Notes: generated from the sequence alone by a model not told the origin. Counted from the stretch's first letter, positions 46,780 to 56,353 are shown. The stretch: DNA of 64,000 nucleotides from Burkholderiaceae bacterium (GCA_022072045.1 JAJVIL010000003.1:1-64000), one strand, 5' to 3'. Numbers and translations are program-made.

Positions 46780-48900
46780 ATGACTACCATCGATCGGCGC
46801 CTGGCGCTCAAGTTCTCGTTGGCCGCGGTAGCGACTGTGGCCGCAGGCTGCGGTGGATCTGGCGATCCGGTCGAGCAGGCGGCAGGCGGTTCCACCCCGA
46901 ATCCGAGCCCGCCACCTCCCCCGAGCCCACCACCCCCGGCGCCGCCTGGCGCACCGACCTCTGCGCGGCTCACGGGGAGTGCGTACGCCGCGGTGGGTGT
47001 GCCCGGGTCATACACGGTGACCCTCGACGCGCCCGCGGTTTCGAGCGTGACGGTGACCTGGCTGCAGACTGGTGGGGCTTCGCTCAGCAGCGGTACCACG
47101 GAGATCGCTTCGGGTGCGCGTTCGGGCAGCGTTTCGGCGACGTGGCCCGCATCAGGCTCAGGGTCGATCGACTTCACGGTGTCCCCGGCGCTGACGCGCC
47201 TGGGTCGGCCGATCGCGGTGGCGATCGCGGCCGCCGGCGCAGCGCCGCTGACGCTCGCTTTCGACGTTGCCACACCGCACCAGATCAGCGTCATGGCGAC
47301 GCAGACCCGTGCGCTGGCGGCGGGCTCGGCGGTACGCGTCGACTATCGAGTCGCCGGCTCCAGCACCTGGATCGATGGCGGCTATCTCTATCAGACGAAA
47401 ACCTCGCAAGGTGCCGCGGTCAACGGCTTCGCAGGCTGGGTCCTGGGCCTGGTGCCCGGTACGAACTATGACGTGCGCCTCGAGGTGAACGAACCCGGGC
47501 AGGCCGTCGCGTATGCGCAGGCGACGCAGGGTACGCGGGCGCTGCCCAGGGAAGGTGCTCCGCAGACCAAGGCCTGCACCCCGGCCACTTTCGCTTCCAC
47601 GATGAGCGGTGCCATCGCCGGCGACGTTATTGTTCTCGGGCCCGGCACCTACACGCTCAGTAATTTCTCGTGGACCTCGCCGGGAACTGCAAGCAACCCA
47701 GTGTTCGTTCGCGGCGCCGGGGTCGACGCGACGGTTCTGGTCGACACGACCGGGCAGGTGCTCACCCTCAACGGCAGCCACTTCACCTTCGAAGACATGA
47801 CCATCCGCGGATCGCGGACCGACAGCGGCCTGGATGCGTCGTCCATCGGGGTCGTGCTGAATCGCGGTACGCCGACTAACATCGCCTTTCGACGAATTCG
47901 TTTCGACGGATGCGATCAGGGAGTGAAAGTGTGGTCGGTCTGGTCCCAGGGTCTGCTGGTGTACGACTGCGAACTCATCGGCAACAACACCTGGGATAAG
48001 ACCTACACGATCCCCAGCGGGCAGACGTACCCTCACTTGACCTGGAACGACACTGGCGTCCACATGCCCGGTCTGGGGAACTGTGTGTGGAACTGCACGT
48101 TTACCGGTTTTGGCGACACTATCAAGTTGGGCTATCAGGACGTCTATGCATCGCGCGCATGCTATGTGCACCACATCTGGGTGCGGCGCGGCGGCGACGA
48201 CGGCATCGAGTTCGACGAGGCGGCTGGGAACTGCGCTGCCTACAACAACGTCATCTGCAACACCGCCTCGGGTGCTTCGTTCGACGGCGTTTCCGACGGC
48301 CCAGTCGGTTTCGTCCGCAACATCTGCATCAACCAGACCCGGCAGCCGTTGAAACTTACCAGCCGGGTGTCGGGGTTGCGCGTGTACAGCAATACGTCCG
48401 TCGGTACGACGCGCCAGTGGGATTTCGGCATGTACGCGGCCTCCGGCAGCGTTTACGACTTCGACTACCGGAACAATCTGCTCATCTACCGAGGCGCGGG
48501 GCCGCTGATCTCCTTCAATCAGTCGTTGATCGGCGATAGGGTCACCGACTACAGCGCGTGGTACCCGGATGCGCGAAACATCTATTTCGGTAGCGGTAGC
48601 GGCACCTGGAATGGCCTAGCGAGCGCAAAATCGCACCTCGCGCCGCGTATGGCGCACGACGTAATCGTCGCCAGCGATCCGTTCACGTCGCCGATCGCGC
48701 TTGGTGCCGACTACACCACCGAGTACGTCGGCCAACCGCGCCCCGTGCTCGCGTCGGGGTCGGCCGCCAAGGGCGCCGGGGTGCCCTTGGCGGGCGTGAC
48801 TGACGGGTTCTCAGGCGCGGCCCCCGACATCGGGGCGGCCATCGCCGGGCAGAGCTTCGGCGCAGTCGGCTGCAGTTGGGCCGGCTACGTACCGGCCTGA
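46780..48900 (+). CDS. Tat-type lipoprotein with Pro-rich stalk and beta-helix domain
   Basis: This 706-residue protein starts MTTIDRRLALKFSLAAVATV then AAGCGG: a twin-arginine, hydrophobic region and lipobox Cys24. A Pro/Ser stalk (about 38-62) leads to one or two Ig/fibronectin-like beta domains (about 63-250; SYTVTLDAPAVSSVTVTW, GSSTWIDGGYLYQ). A right-handed parallel beta-helix follows (about 265-640; GDVIVLGPGTYTLSNFSW, FEDMTIRGSRTDSG, NIAFRRIRFDGCDQGVKVWS). It resembles polysaccharide lyases and surface carbohydrate-binding proteins. It ends the plus-strand operon and may process or anchor the polymer. It converges with asnB-like gene 2 (13-base gap). Confidence 0.78.
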   Translation: MTTIDRRLALKFSLAAVATVAAGCGGSGDPVEQAAGGSTPNPSPPPPPSPPPPAPPGAPTSARLTGSAYAAVGVPGSYTVTLDAPAVSSVTVTWLQTGGASLSSGTTEIASGARSGSVSATWPASGSGSIDFTVSPALTRLGRPIAVAIAAAGAAPLTLAFDVATPHQISVMATQTRALAAGSAVRVDYRVAGSSTWIDGGYLYQTKTSQGAAVNGFAGWVLGLVPGTNYDVRLEVNEPGQAVAYAQATQGTRALPREGAPQTKACTPATFASTMSGAIAGDVIVLGPGTYTLSNFSWTSPGTASNPVFVRGAGVDATVLVDTTGQVLTLNGSHFTFEDMTIRGSRTDSGLDASSIGVVLNRGTPTNIAFRRIRFDGCDQGVKVWSVWSQGLLVYDCELIGNNTWDKTYTIPSGQTYPHLTWNDTGVHMPGLGNCVWNCTFTGFGDTIKLGYQDVYASRACYVHHIWVRRGGDDGIEFDEAAGNCAAYNNVICNTASGASFDGVSDGPVGFVRNICINQTRQPLKLTSRVSGLRVYSNTSVGTTRQWDFGMYAASGSVYDFDYRNNLLIYRGAGPLISFNQSLIGDRVTDYSAWYPDARNIYFGSGSGTWNGLASAKSHLAPRMAHDVIVASDPFTSPIALGADYTTEYVGQPRPVLASGSAAKGAGVPLAGVTDGFSGAAPDIGAAIAGQSFGAVGCSWAGYVPA

Positions 48901-48913
48901 CCAACCGCCGCAC

Positions 48914-50587
48914 TCATCGTGCCACGCGAAAGTCCGGTGCGTGGCGGCGCAGCCATTGCTCCATCACCGTCAGAATCCAAACCATCTCGCCGAAATAGCC
49001 CGGGTGCTCGGCCAGCCGCTCGTCCATCAGCGCCTTGACGAAGCCGGCCTGCACCACGCGCCGGTCAGCTAGCGCGCCAAGGGATTCGCGCGCCAGCGAG
49101 TTGAGCCCTGGGTGACGCTGAGCCCATACGCCAAACGGAAGCCCGAAACCGTGCTTCTTCTTGGCGAGGATCTCCCGCGGCAGAAAGTCGCGCAGCGCTT
49201 CCTTGAAGAACCAGCGCAGCTTCAAGCCCCTGAGCTTGTATCGGCTGGGCAGCCGCATCGAGAACTCGACCAGGCTGCGATCGAGCATCGGGAATCCAAC
49301 CTCCACGCCGGCCATGCCCGCCGTGCCGCAGACCTTGGGCAGGTCGCACTCCGCCAGGGTATACCGCCAGTCGTACGCGAGTTGCCGATCCAGCAGGTCG
49401 GCATTCGCGGCCTGGTGCCAGATCTCGCGTTGCTGCCTGCGCGGCGCGTCCATGTCCACGCCGTTCAGAAATGCCGGCGTCAGAATGGTTTCCTGACCCA
49501 GGTAGTGAAGCAGGTTATAGGTCTGCATCCGATCCGGCATCGGTACTTTGGCCTGGCGGATATAGCTTGTCACTTTGCGTGCGCCAGGCACGGCAGCCAT
49601 GACAGCGTTGTCAAACAACGGATCGACGATGCCAGTCAGCCACGACGGCAGATCGTCATGCACGCCGAATACCCGCTGCTTGGCATAGCGCGTGTTGCCG
49701 CCGAAGAGCTCGTCGCCGCCATCGCCGGCCAGCAGACGCGTCGAGCCGTTCTCGCGGGCCATCTTCGCGCAGTAGAAGGCCGGCAGCGCCGACGAGTTGC
49801 CGAACGGCTGATCGTAGTGGGCTGCGACCTCGGGCAGGCTGCGCGCCACGTCGGCCGGCGTCACGTAGTACTCGTGATGGTCCGTTCCGAAGTGCCGCGA
49901 CGCGATGCGTGCAAACGACATCTCGTCGTAACCTTCGGCCTCGAAACCGATCGAGTAGGTGGATGGCGGGCCGGCCACGCGCCCGATCATGCCGGCGATG
50001 GTGGAGCTGTCTGTGCCGCCGCTCAGGAAGCAGCCGGGCTTGGTGCCATCGAGTCCGCGCTTCACGGCGCGGGCCAGCAGTGTCTGGAACTCCTCCTTGA
50101 GCGAATCGACCGAGCCGGCGCTCCGACCGCTGGCGAATTCGGGGCGCCAGTACGGCTTCACCTCGAGCCGGCCATTTCGCCAAAGCCCGAAGTGCGCAGC
50201 CGGCAGGCGTCGTACGCCCTGGAACACAGTGCGGGGTGATGGAATGACGTGGAAGTAAAGGTAGTCGTAGAGCGCTTGGAGGTCGATCTGCGCCCCGATT
50301 GCCTTGCCCAAGGTGTCGGCACGAGCGGCGACCACCAGATCGCCCTCGTGCACACCGAAGCAGAGCGTGCGCACCGCAAACCGGTCGACGGCCATGAACG
50401 TGCTGCCATCGTCGAGGGCAAACGCAACCGCGAAGTCGCCCTGAGCCAGCGCTGCTGCCCGCTCCGGCCCGTGCCGTCGCACCATCTCTCGCCAATGCAC
50501 ATCGGCGTCGGTCACCGCGCGGCCGGCTTCGTCGCGCGTCGTGCCCTCGAAAATGTGCACCGAGGCCGGAAGCAATTGATCGTTCAT
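48914..50587 (-). CDS. Asparagine-synthase-like protein lacking the N-terminal nucleophile
   Basis: The 557-residue product has a complete C-terminal synthetase domain (CFLSGGTDSSTIAGM, LLAGDGGDELFGGNTRYAK, AKKKHGFGLPFGVWAQRHPG). The N-terminal glutaminase domain is shortened and begins MNDQLLPASVHIFEGTTRDE; there is no MCG start, so the Cys nucleophile is missing, although the later part of that domain remains (ALAQGDFAVAFALDDGSTFM). It may use free ammonia, or transfer another amine. ATG 50587 is preferred; the ORF extension to 50779 encodes Arg-rich sequence antisense in character and lacks MCG as well. Likely part of the DegT-led block. Confidence 0.82.
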   Translation of the reverse strand: MNDQLLPASVHIFEGTTRDEAGRAVTDADVHWREMVRRHGPERAAALAQGDFAVAFALDDGSTFMAVDRFAVRTLCFGVHEGDLVVAARADTLGKAIGAQIDLQALYDYLYFHVIPSPRTVFQGVRRLPAAHFGLWRNGRLEVKPYWRPEFASGRSAGSVDSLKEEFQTLLARAVKRGLDGTKPGCFLSGGTDSSTIAGMIGRVAGPPSTYSIGFEAEGYDEMSFARIASRHFGTDHHEYYVTPADVARSLPEVAAHYDQPFGNSSALPAFYCAKMARENGSTRLLAGDGGDELFGGNTRYAKQRVFGVHDDLPSWLTGIVDPLFDNAVMAAVPGARKVTSYIRQAKVPMPDRMQTYNLLHYLGQETILTPAFLNGVDMDAPRRQQREIWHQAANADLLDRQLAYDWRYTLAECDLPKVCGTAGMAGVEVGFPMLDRSLVEFSMRLPSRYKLRGLKLRWFFKEALRDFLPREILAKKKHGFGLPFGVWAQRHPGLNSLARESLGALADRRVVQAGFVKALMDERLAEHPGYFGEMVWILTVMEQWLRRHAPDFRVAR

Positions 50588-50609
50588 ATGGGCAGGCGCG
50601 ACGTCGTCT

Positions 50610-51326
50610 TCAGGGGCGCTGCGTTGCAGAGCGCGCCGACACGCCGGAAGCGGGCAGCGCCGGCGCCGACGCCGGCAGTTCCGCCACGAAAGCGCCCGGA
50701 TCGCCGCCCAGCGCACGGTATGCCTCGCGCAACTGAGGGGAGCGCGGGCTCTGGCGCAAGCCCAGTTCCAAGTGCGCACGAGCCTCCCGGGTCAACTTCG
50801 CCTTCGCCAGAGTGTTGGCCCACAGCAGGTAGGCGGGCCAATAGTCGGGTTTGCGGCGCAGTGCGTCGTCCAACGCTTCCTTGGCGGCGATCTGGTTGTC
50901 GAGCAGCAACTGGATCTCGGCAATTCGGTAGAAAACCTCGGGCAGCAGCGGGAAATCCGGGGTCGCATTGCGGACCACGTACTCCAGATCGCCGATCGCA
51001 TCGCCGAGCCTTCCGTTGCGCACTTGCGGCGGAAGGCCGGGTTCGAGGGCACGCCGCCACTTGATCAGCGCCCAGCAATAGTGGTGCTGGTGCCAGAACG
51101 TGGGTCCCATGCGTGCAACCCAATACGACGCGCGCGGCGACGTGTTCCAGGATGCGTCGCCGTAGTTGAAACCCTGCGTGTCGACGCAATAGGAGGGCAG
51201 CAGTGCCATCTCGGCCGGCGTCACGTTCTGCGGGCGCTGCGCATGGGCAGCAAGCGCCCACAGCAGTGCTGCTAGCGCGAAGACCTGCGTAGGCAGGCGA
51301 AGGCGCGAGGATATGGACAGCGTCAT
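50610..51326 (-). CDS. Exported TPR-like protein, unknown function
   Basis: This 238-residue protein has a Sec signal (RLPTQVFALAALLWALAAHAQ). The mature N-terminus is Trp/Tyr/Cys-rich (LPSYCVDTQGFNYGDASWNT, WVARMGPTFWHQHHYCWALI). Two or three tetratricopeptide-like helices follow (LGDAIGDLEYVVRN, PEVFYRIAEIQLLLDNQIAA, PDYWPAYLLWANTLAKAKLT). It probably is a periplasmic scaffold for the polysaccharide machinery. ATG 51326 gives a clean signal peptide. asnB-like gene 2 begins 22 bases downstream. The 160-base gap on the other side shows no gene. Confidence 0.65.
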   Translation of the reverse strand: MTLSISSRLRLPTQVFALAALLWALAAHAQRPQNVTPAEMALLPSYCVDTQGFNYGDASWNTSPRASYWVARMGPTFWHQHHYCWALIKWRRALEPGLPPQVRNGRLGDAIGDLEYVVRNATPDFPLLPEVFYRIAEIQLLLDNQIAAKEALDDALRRKPDYWPAYLLWANTLAKAKLTREARAHLELGLRQSPRSPQLREAYRALGGDPGAFVAELPASAPALPASGVSARSATQRP

Positions 51327-51486
51327 CGGCGAACTCGAAGGGGCTGTGATGGCCCGAAGCGCCGCCCGCGTCGCCATGTGGGCGGGTTTGGCCAGGGGGT
51401 CAAAGAATATCCAGTATCTTCATCGAAGGCATGCCTGGCTTCAGGGGATTGCCGCACGAATTCGAAGTGTTTGTCGGGAGTTTCGA

Positions 51487-52950
51487 TTAGGGCGACGAAG
51501 GCCGGCCTCGGATCTTCGTCGCGGCAGTTTCGAACAGGCGCGCAAGCTCGGGCCATGCAGGGTGCCCGGCTGCGCGAAGAGCGAGACCCCAGGCAATCAC
51601 CGTCGCGATGCCCGCTGCCGCGGCCCTGGCGAACTGGCCGGGCGTGGCAAAGGGCCACCACAGCGAAAGCACCAGCGCAGGAACCAGGGCCAGCGCCGCA
51701 ACGACCAAGCTCGGCAGGACGCCCGCGATGACTTCACGGGCGCCCAGGCCGATGGCACGCGACAAGAAGACCTGCGCCATCGCCGCCCCCACCAGCGACC
51801 CGCCGAGCAGACCCCAGCACGCGCCGGCCAACCCGAAGGGTACAACCGCCAGCAGGCCAGCGACACGCGCAGCCTGCATCAGGATTTGCAGCGTATTGCT
51901 GTCCTTGGCGTTGCCCACCGACAGCATGGCCTCCTTGGACTGCGAGTACAGCAACTCGACCGCGGCCGCAGCGCACAGGATCGGCGCCAGAGGAACGGCC
52001 TCAAGCCACTGGTCGCCGTACATCAGCCGTATCGCCGGCTCGGCCGCAATCGCCAGGAACCCAACGAAAGGCCAGCCGACCGCGGTGAGAAGGCACATCG
52101 AGTGCAGCACCGCCTGCTTCGGCGATCCCGTCTCGCGCACGCTGCGCGCGAAGTACGGCAGGCTCACGGGGGTCACCGCGCGCAGCACCAGGCGATTGAA
52201 GATCTCCACCAGCCCTGCGGCACGGCTGAACATGCCGACCGATTGCATGTCCAAAGCGCGGCCAATGATCATCTCCGGAGCACCCTTTCCGAGCTGGCCG
52301 AAGATGTAGATGCCGGAGGCGAACTTGCCGAAGCGCAGAACCTTGCTCACGCCACGCAGCCCGGGCCGGTTCGGCAGCGATGCCGGCTTGAACCAGAACG
52401 CGCACGCCACAGTCAGCGCGACCCCGGCGAACGACGACCAGGCCAGGCTCATGTAGCCCCAGCCGCGCAGCGCCAATGCCACGCCGACGATGAACGACGC
52501 CGCGTTCGAGACAAGCCCTGCGACAAGTGTCGGGGTGAAGTTCATCTCGCGCCGGAACCATGCCATCGTGACGGCACCGAACGGGATGAGCAAAAAGCTG
52601 AATGCCTGTACGCGCATCACGTCCGCGACGCCCGGGGTGGCGTAGAAGCGCGCTGCCGCGGGGGCAAGGGCGAACAACAACGCCGCCATGCCCCACGAGA
52701 TCATGATGTTGACGGTCAGTGCGGCGCGTAGCGCCGAGTCGTCGAGTTCCTTCTCCTGGATCAGGTACTCTGCGACACCGAAGTCGCGGAACGTGCTGGC
52801 CAGCGCGGCGAAAACGGCGGCGACCGCGAACACGCCGACCTCCTCCGGCGTGAGGAGGCGCGACATGATGACCGTTCCTGCGATCTGCAGCGCCAGACCG
52901 AGGTAGCTGTCGAGCGCGGAGATGGCGAGCGACCTGCGGACAACGCTCAT
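51487..52950 (-). CDS. Polysaccharide flippase (Wzx/MVF-type)
   Basis: This 487-residue membrane protein has about 12-14 hydrophobic segments of the oligosaccharide flippase family. It opens SVVRRSLAISALDSYLGLAL, QIAGTVIMSRLLTPEEVGVF and FRDFGVAEYLIQEKELDD, and contains RFGKFASGIYIFGQLGKGAP and EMIIGRALDMQSVGMFSRAA. It should flip lipid-linked repeat units to the periplasm. It is the only flippase in the window, so it probably serves the main operon too. The start is ATG 52950; the ORF-track start at 52986 is a TTG and less likely. Confidence 0.9.
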   Translation of the reverse strand: MSVVRRSLAISALDSYLGLALQIAGTVIMSRLLTPEEVGVFAVAAVFAALASTFRDFGVAEYLIQEKELDDSALRAALTVNIMISWGMAALLFALAPAAARFYATPGVADVMRVQAFSFLLIPFGAVTMAWFRREMNFTPTLVAGLVSNAASFIVGVALALRGWGYMSLAWSSFAGVALTVACAFWFKPASLPNRPGLRGVSKVLRFGKFASGIYIFGQLGKGAPEMIIGRALDMQSVGMFSRAAGLVEIFNRLVLRAVTPVSLPYFARSVRETGSPKQAVLHSMCLLTAVGWPFVGFLAIAAEPAIRLMYGDQWLEAVPLAPILCAAAAVELLYSQSKEAMLSVGNAKDSNTLQILMQAARVAGLLAVVPFGLAGACWGLLGGSLVGAAMAQVFLSRAIGLGAREVIAGVLPSLVVAALALVPALVLSLWWPFATPGQFARAAAAGIATVIAWGLALRAAGHPAWPELARLFETAATKIRGRPSSP

Positions 52951-52992
52951 CGATGCCTTGCTCAGTGGGCGGAATCCGGCAGGCAACCCGGG

Positions 52993-55191
52993 CTATTGGA
53001 TCGACGAACGCCGATATCCGAGCGCGCGCAGCACGGTACTCGCAAACGCCCGCGAAAGGGCGAGGCAACCTCGCAGCCGACGTGGGTCATGGGCAAGAAG
53101 GCTCCAACGCACACCGCGCTGGGTCATCCAGTCGATCTTGTACCGGTCGTCGCCCGAGAGGTAGTCGACGATGCGCACGTTGTCCTTCTCGATCGAGCGC
53201 CGCATCAGGTGAGCGGTGAGCAGCGTACCGGGCGATAGAGACTTGTACCGCTCGTCGTAGGCGAGCTTGAAGATCTCGGCCCGGTCGCCGACAACGAGCC
53301 ACAGTTGTGCCGCGATCGGCACCTCGCCGAGCCAGGCCACTCCCAGCCGCAGGCCGCCACGTCGCACGGCCATTCGCATCAAGTCGCGCACGAATTCCGG
53401 GTAGCGCTCGCTGCGCTTCCAGCTCGCGGCATAAACGGCCTCGTAGGCCAAAATCCCCGCACCCAGGCGTTCGTCCGAGTCGATGACCTCGATCCGTCCC
53501 CCGCCTGCTTCGAAGCGCTGGGTCGCGCGTGATACGGTGTTGCGAACTCGGCCGGGCCGAGCCGCCAGGTACTGCGACCAACCGACATCCTGTGCCCGCG
53601 GCCAGACCCAGTTCACGAGCCGGGGATCCTGCAAGACGACGAAGCCCTCGTTCGCCAGCGCCTCGTGTAGCAACATATAGGCTTGCGACGCTTGATCCAT
53701 CGGCGCGAGTTCGACGCTCGCCGTCTGCGGCCAGTGCTCGCGCATCTTGCGTATCAGCGGTCGCAGATCTTGCGCCTTGAGCCACGGTGCGATCGGCGGC
53801 TCGAACTTCGCCGTGTAGAAATTGGCCAGCGCTTGCGCGCGCGTGCCATCGCGTTGCAGCGGCAGCGCCGCCACCGGCACACCATTGCGTCGCAGCACGA
53901 AGATCGCACAATCGCTTCGTGCAAAGCAGTGGCGCTGCAGCATGGCGAACCACTCGGCGCTGGCCTGGAGTCCGTGCGCGGGTACAAGGCCGTCGAAGAT
54001 CCTCACCACATCGGGCGGCATTTCGGCCAGTTGGGTCAGGCAATCCACCGGGGAGTCGTCTCGCGAGCACGCAGGCGCGGATCGGCGGTGCAATTGATGC
54101 AGGCAATGCGCCGTGTGCGCCGCTGCGCCGACCGGTCCGGCGCGATACAGCCGCAAGTCGTAGATGCAGCGCGAGCCGGTGGCCCATGAGAGCTGGTCTG
54201 CACTCGCGTCGGTGTAGAACTCGACAGCATGCCCGCTGCCGTTATCGTGCGCGACCCGCAAGACCTCGGCCAGCAGCAGGCGGCCCGGTGCGTATTTGCG
54301 CAGGCCTTCGTCGAAGGTTGTCTTGAGGATGACCGTCATGTGCTCGCTGCGCATCAGCAGCCGCGACGCCGCGAGCGTGTCGCCGACCCACATTTCGTGC
54401 ACCGACGCCTGCCCGCGCTGTGCGGCCGCAACGAGCAGGTCGCTGTAGAAGCGCGTCTGCGTGCTGCCCGGCTCCAGCGCAGTGCCAGCGGCGCCTTTCC
54501 ACCCGCGGTGCTCCAAATTCGCGTAGCGCACCACGGCTGCCTGCACGCCTGGCGGCTCCTCGATCGCCACGTAGCGGGCCGACTGTGCGTCCGACTCGAT
54601 CGTGTTCGCATAGCGGCGCAGGTTCTTGCGCAGGCTGCCCGAGCGGCTTGCCATGTATCCGGCGAAACCTTCCTGCACGACGACGGCCATGGTCCTGGCG
54701 TGGTGCTGGCGGAACGACGGGCCCGAGCCGGCGAGGAGGCCGGAGACACACGGGTCGATGCACATCAGATCAAGCATGGCGGCATGGCCTGGCAAGGCCT
54801 CGAGCAGGCCGGAAGGCGCTGCCTCGTCGCAGATGAGCAGGCAGCCAAGCTGCGCTTGCGGAGGCCGGAAGGTCGTCCAGACCCAACGCGAACGCGGGAG
54901 CAGAATGCACATTGCCTCGGCGATGCCGCCCACCTCGAGCACGCACAGGTGCTCGGAGCCGTCGCCGAAGTGCCGCAGCAGCCCATCGACGAACAACCCC
55001 GACAGCATCGGGTGGCTGTCGAATCGCCGGGCATTGAGCTCGTCCCACGCTGTCAAGTGCGACCCCAGCGTTCTCGACAATGGGCGCACAACCCAGCGTC
55101 GTCGCACTGCCGCTTCGGCGCTTGCGGCCTTCGCCGTCGCAGCCGTTCGCGCCACCTGCGGTCGCCCAGCGGAAATGCTTTCAGGTTTCAT
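52993..55191 (-). CDS. Tandem GNAT/FemAB-like acyltransferase fusion
   Basis: This 732-residue protein appears to contain two similar acyltransferase units. The first (about 100-360) includes GYMASRSGSLRKNLRRYANT and VEFYTDASADQLSWATGSRC. The second (about 390-720) includes RVRNTVSRATQRFEAGGGRI, RIVDYLSGDDRYKIDWMTQR and the start GLQASAEWFAMLQRHCFARS. Each has the basic pre-motif (RKNLRR; RNTVSR) and the acidic/aromatic closing motif of BioF2-like Acetyltransf_6 domains. The usual stand-alone form is about 330-380 residues, so this looks like a duplication/fusion or joined neighbours. It may add acyl or aminoacyl groups to the polysaccharide. ATG 55191 overlaps the end of the upstream DegT gene by 11 bases. 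Confidence 0.78.
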   Translation of the reverse strand: MKPESISAGRPQVARTAATAKAASAEAAVRRRWVVRPLSRTLGSHLTAWDELNARRFDSHPMLSGLFVDGLLRHFGDGSEHLCVLEVGGIAEAMCILLPRSRWVWTTFRPPQAQLGCLLICDEAAPSGLLEALPGHAAMLDLMCIDPCVSGLLAGSGPSFRQHHARTMAVVVQEGFAGYMASRSGSLRKNLRRYANTIESDAQSARYVAIEEPPGVQAAVVRYANLEHRGWKGAAGTALEPGSTQTRFYSDLLVAAAQRGQASVHEMWVGDTLAASRLLMRSEHMTVILKTTFDEGLRKYAPGRLLLAEVLRVAHDNGSGHAVEFYTDASADQLSWATGSRCIYDLRLYRAGPVGAAAHTAHCLHQLHRRSAPACSRDDSPVDCLTQLAEMPPDVVRIFDGLVPAHGLQASAEWFAMLQRHCFARSDCAIFVLRRNGVPVAALPLQRDGTRAQALANFYTAKFEPPIAPWLKAQDLRPLIRKMREHWPQTASVELAPMDQASQAYMLLHEALANEGFVVLQDPRLVNWVWPRAQDVGWSQYLAARPGRVRNTVSRATQRFEAGGGRIEVIDSDERLGAGILAYEAVYAASWKRSERYPEFVRDLMRMAVRRGGLRLGVAWLGEVPIAAQLWLVVGDRAEIFKLAYDERYKSLSPGTLLTAHLMRRSIEKDNVRIVDYLSGDDRYKIDWMTQRGVRWSLLAHDPRRLRGCLALSRAFASTVLRALGYRRSSIQ

Positions 55192-56353
55192 CGATCGAGC
55201 CAGGCGCATCCACCTCGAAGGTCTGCAGCAGAATGTCGGTGATGCAATCCACATCATGGTCCGACAGATCCTGGTGACACCCGATCTGAAGCACATGGTG
55301 GGCCCATGCGGGCCCGCTGTCGCCCGGAATCAGCGGAGTGCCGGGCCAGCAACGATTCCAGCGGTAGACGGGCACGCCGGCGCCGCGCAAAGCGAGGTAG
55401 CCAGGGTCTGGCTGCCGCACCCACAGCGGGAACACATAAGGTGCGCAGTGGCTCGGGAGGGCGGGCAGCAGCGGGTGCATCGCGCGGCTTGCCCCTAGCC
55501 GCTCGACCAGGTGCGCGTAGTGGCGCCGACGCCGTTCGACGATGCGCTCGCGCGGCAGCCATCGAGCCAGCCAGCTACTCGGGCGCGTGATGCGACGGTG
55601 CGCCAAAGCGACGTCCAGCTTGGATGCCACCGCGTCGATGCGATCTTCGTCGCCTGGCTCCGCAACGAACGGCCGCCTGCCACGTACCCGGCGCACCAGG
55701 CCCAAACCAGCCATGACGGCAAATCCGGCTCCTCGCAGGCGGCCATACCGTGCGCCCAGTTCGATGGTGTTCAAGGCGGATTTCAAGTCGGCGGTGAAAG
55801 ACCGCTTCGACAATGCAGGCAAGACGAATGGGTGGTTTGGAACGAGACAACCACCGTCGTCCACAGGCAGGAACTTCTTGAGGCTGCCGATCGCAAAGGC
55901 GCCCCAGCGGCCAACGGGCTGGCCAGCCGCCAATCCGAACAGCGCATGCGCGCAGTCTTCGATCAGTGCGATGCTGCGCTCGCGACACCAGGCAGCCACT
56001 GGTTCCATCGGCTGGGGTAGCCCGAAGAAGTGCACTGCCACCATCGCCTTGACATCGTGCAGGCTCTGTCTCGACAGCCAGTCGAGATCCGGCGCGCCGC
56101 TCTCCGTCAGCGGGTAGAACAGCGGCTGCGCACCCAAGGTCTGGACCGGGGCGACCATTGTCGGGCAGTGATAGGTCGGCACCAGCACCCGCTGGCCCAA
56201 GGATGTGTCGAGCGCCTCGAGCGCCAGCAGGATCGCTGCGCTACCGCTGCTCGTCAGGACAACCTGCTGCCGGTCGAGCAGCGACGGAACGCTGGCCGCT
56301 CGCGCGCCCTCGAGCGCCGACCAGCCCATCACCGGCAGGCGCGGCAGAGGCAT
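55181..56353 (-). CDS. DegT/DnrJ/EryC1-family PLP aminotransferase
   Basis: This 390-residue sugar-aminotransferase-like protein shows LTSSGSAAILLALEALDTSL, LVPTYHCPTMVAPVQTLGAQ, ALIEDCAHALFG and the PLP-lysine region AIGSLKKFLPVDDGGCLV (about 155). These enzymes make amino sugars or occasionally act as dehydratases. The C-terminus is unusual (Arg-rich, then HHVLQIGCHQDLSDHDVDCI). ATG 56353 gives MPLPRLPVMGW, like family members; ATG 56413 is an alternative. It is first in the minus-strand block to asnB-like gene 2. Confidence 0.83.
   Translation of the reverse strand: MPLPRLPVMGWSALEGARAASVPSLLDRQQVVLTSSGSAAILLALEALDTSLGQRVLVPTYHCPTMVAPVQTLGAQPLFYPLTESGAPDLDWLSRQSLHDVKAMVAVHFFGLPQPMEPVAAWCRERSIALIEDCAHALFGLAAGQPVGRWGAFAIGSLKKFLPVDDGGCLVPNHPFVLPALSKRSFTADLKSALNTIELGARYGRLRGAGFAVMAGLGLVRRVRGRRPFVAEPGDEDRIDAVASKLDVALAHRRITRPSSWLARWLPRERIVERRRRHYAHLVERLGASRAMHPLLPALPSHCAPYVFPLWVRQPDPGYLALRGAGVPVYRWNRCWPGTPLIPGDSGPAWAHHVLQIGCHQDLSDHDVDCITDILLQTFEVDAPGSIDET

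Noticed and set aside
30236-48900. Ordinary capsule or O-antigen locus rather than XrtA-type
   Set aside because: The combination of FemAB, Stp1/Stp2-like transferases, the asparagine-synthase-like amidotransferase and hydrolases 1 and 2 is specific to exosortase-A loci.
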